In this document: piece after piece, positions 62,984-64,000 of the stretch | Numbering within the stretch: the first letter of the stretch is position 1 | How the letters are laid out: each line of letters starts with the position of its first letter | Source: an uncultured Clostridium sp. | GTDB lineage: Bacteria; Bacillota; Clostridia; TANB77; CAG-508 | Direction: 5' to 3' | NCBI GenBank assembly: GCA_900553945.1 | Contig: USFR01000005.1 | Span: forward strand, 66,431-130,430 | Length of the DNA stretch: 64,000 nucleotides | Translations under genes and position numbers: made by a program | Notes under the pieces: generated by a model | What the model saw: the letters and a program-made list of their open reading frames with translations, nothing else | What the model was told of the DNA's origin: nothing | The model's database searches: none

Positions 62984-63012
62984 ATATTAGCACTATTTAA
63001 ACAATTTGTAAA
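62984..63012 (-). promoter_or_regulatory. Likely promoter of the murF operon
   Basis: On the minus strand TTTACA (63012-63007) and TAATAT (62989-62984) are 17 bases apart, with an extended -10 TG one base upstream. Confidence 0.45.
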
Positions 63013-63070
63013 TTTTAATGCAAATTATTACTCAGCCATCTTTTAGTTCTTTTAAAATTAAAGAAGATTT

Positions 63071-63220
63071 CATATTAAAATTTTTGAATCACCGCGCAGG
63101 GAACAAGCGAACGGAGTGAGCTCGATTGAAGCATTCTACCCGAATTGAAAATAAAAATAGTAAATTTTTATTTTCAAATTTCGAGGAATGCGACAGCAAG
63201 GTGTGAAAAAATTTAATATG
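63071..63220 (+). repeat. Nested palindromic element, family 1 copy 3
   Basis: CATATTAAAATTTTT at 63071 and its near-complement ending 63220 form the outer stem. Inside are CACCGCGCAG, GCATTC/GAATGC, a 13-pair hairpin TTGAAAATAAAAA/TTTTTATTTTCAA (63145-63177) and AGCAAGG. It is inserted in the 500-base gap between murF and the partial surface gene. Confidence 0.75.
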
Positions 63221-63254
63221 CATTTTTCTTTATATATATTAATATGTATAAGCT

Positions 63255-63382
63255 AAAAGAACATTATATTTATTTTCTCGTTCCTTGCTAAAATATTTTA
63301 CCACCCTATAAACTTCGTTTATAGGGTTAGGTAAAAACTTTCAAACTGCGCGTCACTTGAAAGCTAAATATAATGTTCTTTT
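63255..63382 (-). repeat. Nested palindromic element, family 1 copy 2
   Basis: A perfect 18-base inverted repeat (AAAAGAACATTATATTTA 63255-63272 with 63365-63382) encloses, on the minus strand, TGACGCGCAG, a 10-pair hairpin CCCTATAAAC/GTTTATAGGG (63304-63326) and AGCAAGG. Orientation is opposite to copies 1 and 3. Confidence 0.78.
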
Positions 63383-63422
63383 TCTTTTGCAATAAGTTTT
63401 CTTCTTATTTACAAATATTCAA

Positions 63423-64000
63423 TTATTTACGTTTTTTGTTGATAACATAAACTCCTGCTGTTAGTGAAATCATTATTATTAAAATGCTTCCTGCTATTTT
63501 AACATATGGAACTTCACCAGTTCCTACAGCTACAATCAAATCAGCTTTACTAACATTATCTGTTTCAAATTGTTCATCAAATCCTGCTTCATTTTCCGTA
63601 ATAATATTTGCAATATTTGTCTTTGTGCCAACATTATTATCACCATTTTGCCATCCTAGAACTACTTGATATTCTTTGCTCTCTCCTGGTTTTATCTCAT
63701 CTGTTTCAATACTTGCAGTAGTTTCATTTATTGTCCAATCTGGATTGTTGTCTGCTATCATTGTCATTCCACTTGGTATGTTTTCTACAACATTTGCTTT
63801 ACCAGTTAACTCGCTGTCGTTTGTTACTTTTATTTTGTAAACTACTTTTACGTTTGATGTTGAAATATTCTTTCTGTGTACTTCAACTTTTCCTAAGTTT
63901 CCGTTGATTTGTGTTTCTTGTCCATTTACAATTACGCTTGCAATTGTTTTATCAACTTTCAAGTTGAATGTTAATTTTCTGTAGTAGTAATTTACGTATA
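63423..64000 (-). CDS. C-terminal part of a surface protein with repeat-like beta domains (5' end outside window)
   Basis: The frame is open to base 64000; its first visible residues read YVNYYYRKLTFNLKVDKTIA. About 192 residues are seen: beta-rich DUF11-like segments (YKIKVTNDSELTGKANVVE, NIPSGMTMIADNNPDW, YQVVLGWQNGDNNVGTKTN), then VPYVKIAG followed by one membrane span (about the last 25 residues) and KKRK at the end. The segments resemble the isopeptide or DUF11 repeats of Gram-positive adhesins. There is no sortase motif, so anchoring is by the span, as in the 2552-residue protein. Family and length cannot be fixed from this fragment. Confidence 0.8.
   Translation of the reverse strand, partial: YVNYYYRKLTFNLKVDKTIASVIVNGQETQINGNLGKVEVHRKNISTSNVKVVYKIKVTNDSELTGKANVVENIPSGMTMIADNNPDWTINETTASIETDEIKPGESKEYQVVLGWQNGDNNVGTKTNIANIITENEAGFDEQFETDNVSKADLIVAVGTGEVPYVKIAGSILIIMISLTAGVYVINKKRK

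Overview
The window is AT-rich DNA from a Gram-positive bacterium, most likely an uncultured gut-type member of the Clostridia (Bacillota). The reasons are strong AGGAGG-type ribosome binding sites, sigma-A-like promoters, an AddB nuclease with an iron-sulphur cluster, MurF and YqeK of Firmicutes type, and very large single-spanning surface proteins. This assignment is inference from composition and gene content.

Layout. At the left edge is the 5' part of an HtrA-like serine protease (minus strand). Divergent from it is a compact plus-strand operon: a single-module nonribosomal peptide synthetase (C-A-T-R, 1423 aa), a six-span sensor histidine kinase and a response regulator with an HD-GYP c-di-GMP phosphodiesterase domain. 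A metallophosphoesterase and a UDP-sugar pyrophosphorylase follow. After a convergent membrane protein (10558-11799) come three tandem paralogues (12122-14904). Each has its own near-identical promoter, the same ~80-nt structured leader that can mask its own ribosome binding site, and its own terminator.

The centre (14971-42222, minus) is one 27-kb gene for a 9083-residue cell-surface protein. In order it has an N-terminal membrane anchor, 14 tandem seven-bladed RCC1 propellers (98 repeats) each followed by a BIG2-type Ig domain, about 23 cadherin-like beta-sandwich domains, a carboxypeptidase-regulatory-like domain, a dockerin-like EF-hand pair and a C-terminal M23 (LytM) metallopeptidase. 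Upstream, 42223-43905 holds a small gene, DnaA boxes and an array of nested palindromic repeats. Next is a surface operon (53714 to 43906, minus): a small membrane protein, a cohesin-like/dockerin-like secreted protein, and a 2552-residue protein with a cohesin-like domain, about 25 Big_3 domains, one membrane span and a cytoplasmic tail. Together with the giant protein this looks like a possible cohesin-dockerin surface assembly that delivers a peptidoglycan hydrolase; that link is inference.

The right part (54237-62922, minus) is mostly housekeeping: a HExxH protein, then operons of YfiH-type multicopper oxidase-like protein, family 4 uracil-DNA glycosylase and AddB, and of MurF, YqeK and a small membrane protein. 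The edge carries the 3' part of another surface protein. A second family of nested palindromic elements (three copies, with different stems but the same internal motifs) lies in the gaps at 60283-60408 and 63071-63382.

The most unusual items are the giant RCC1/M23 protein, the SD-masking leader triplet, the two nested-palindrome families, and the NRPS locked in one operon with a two-component HD-GYP system.
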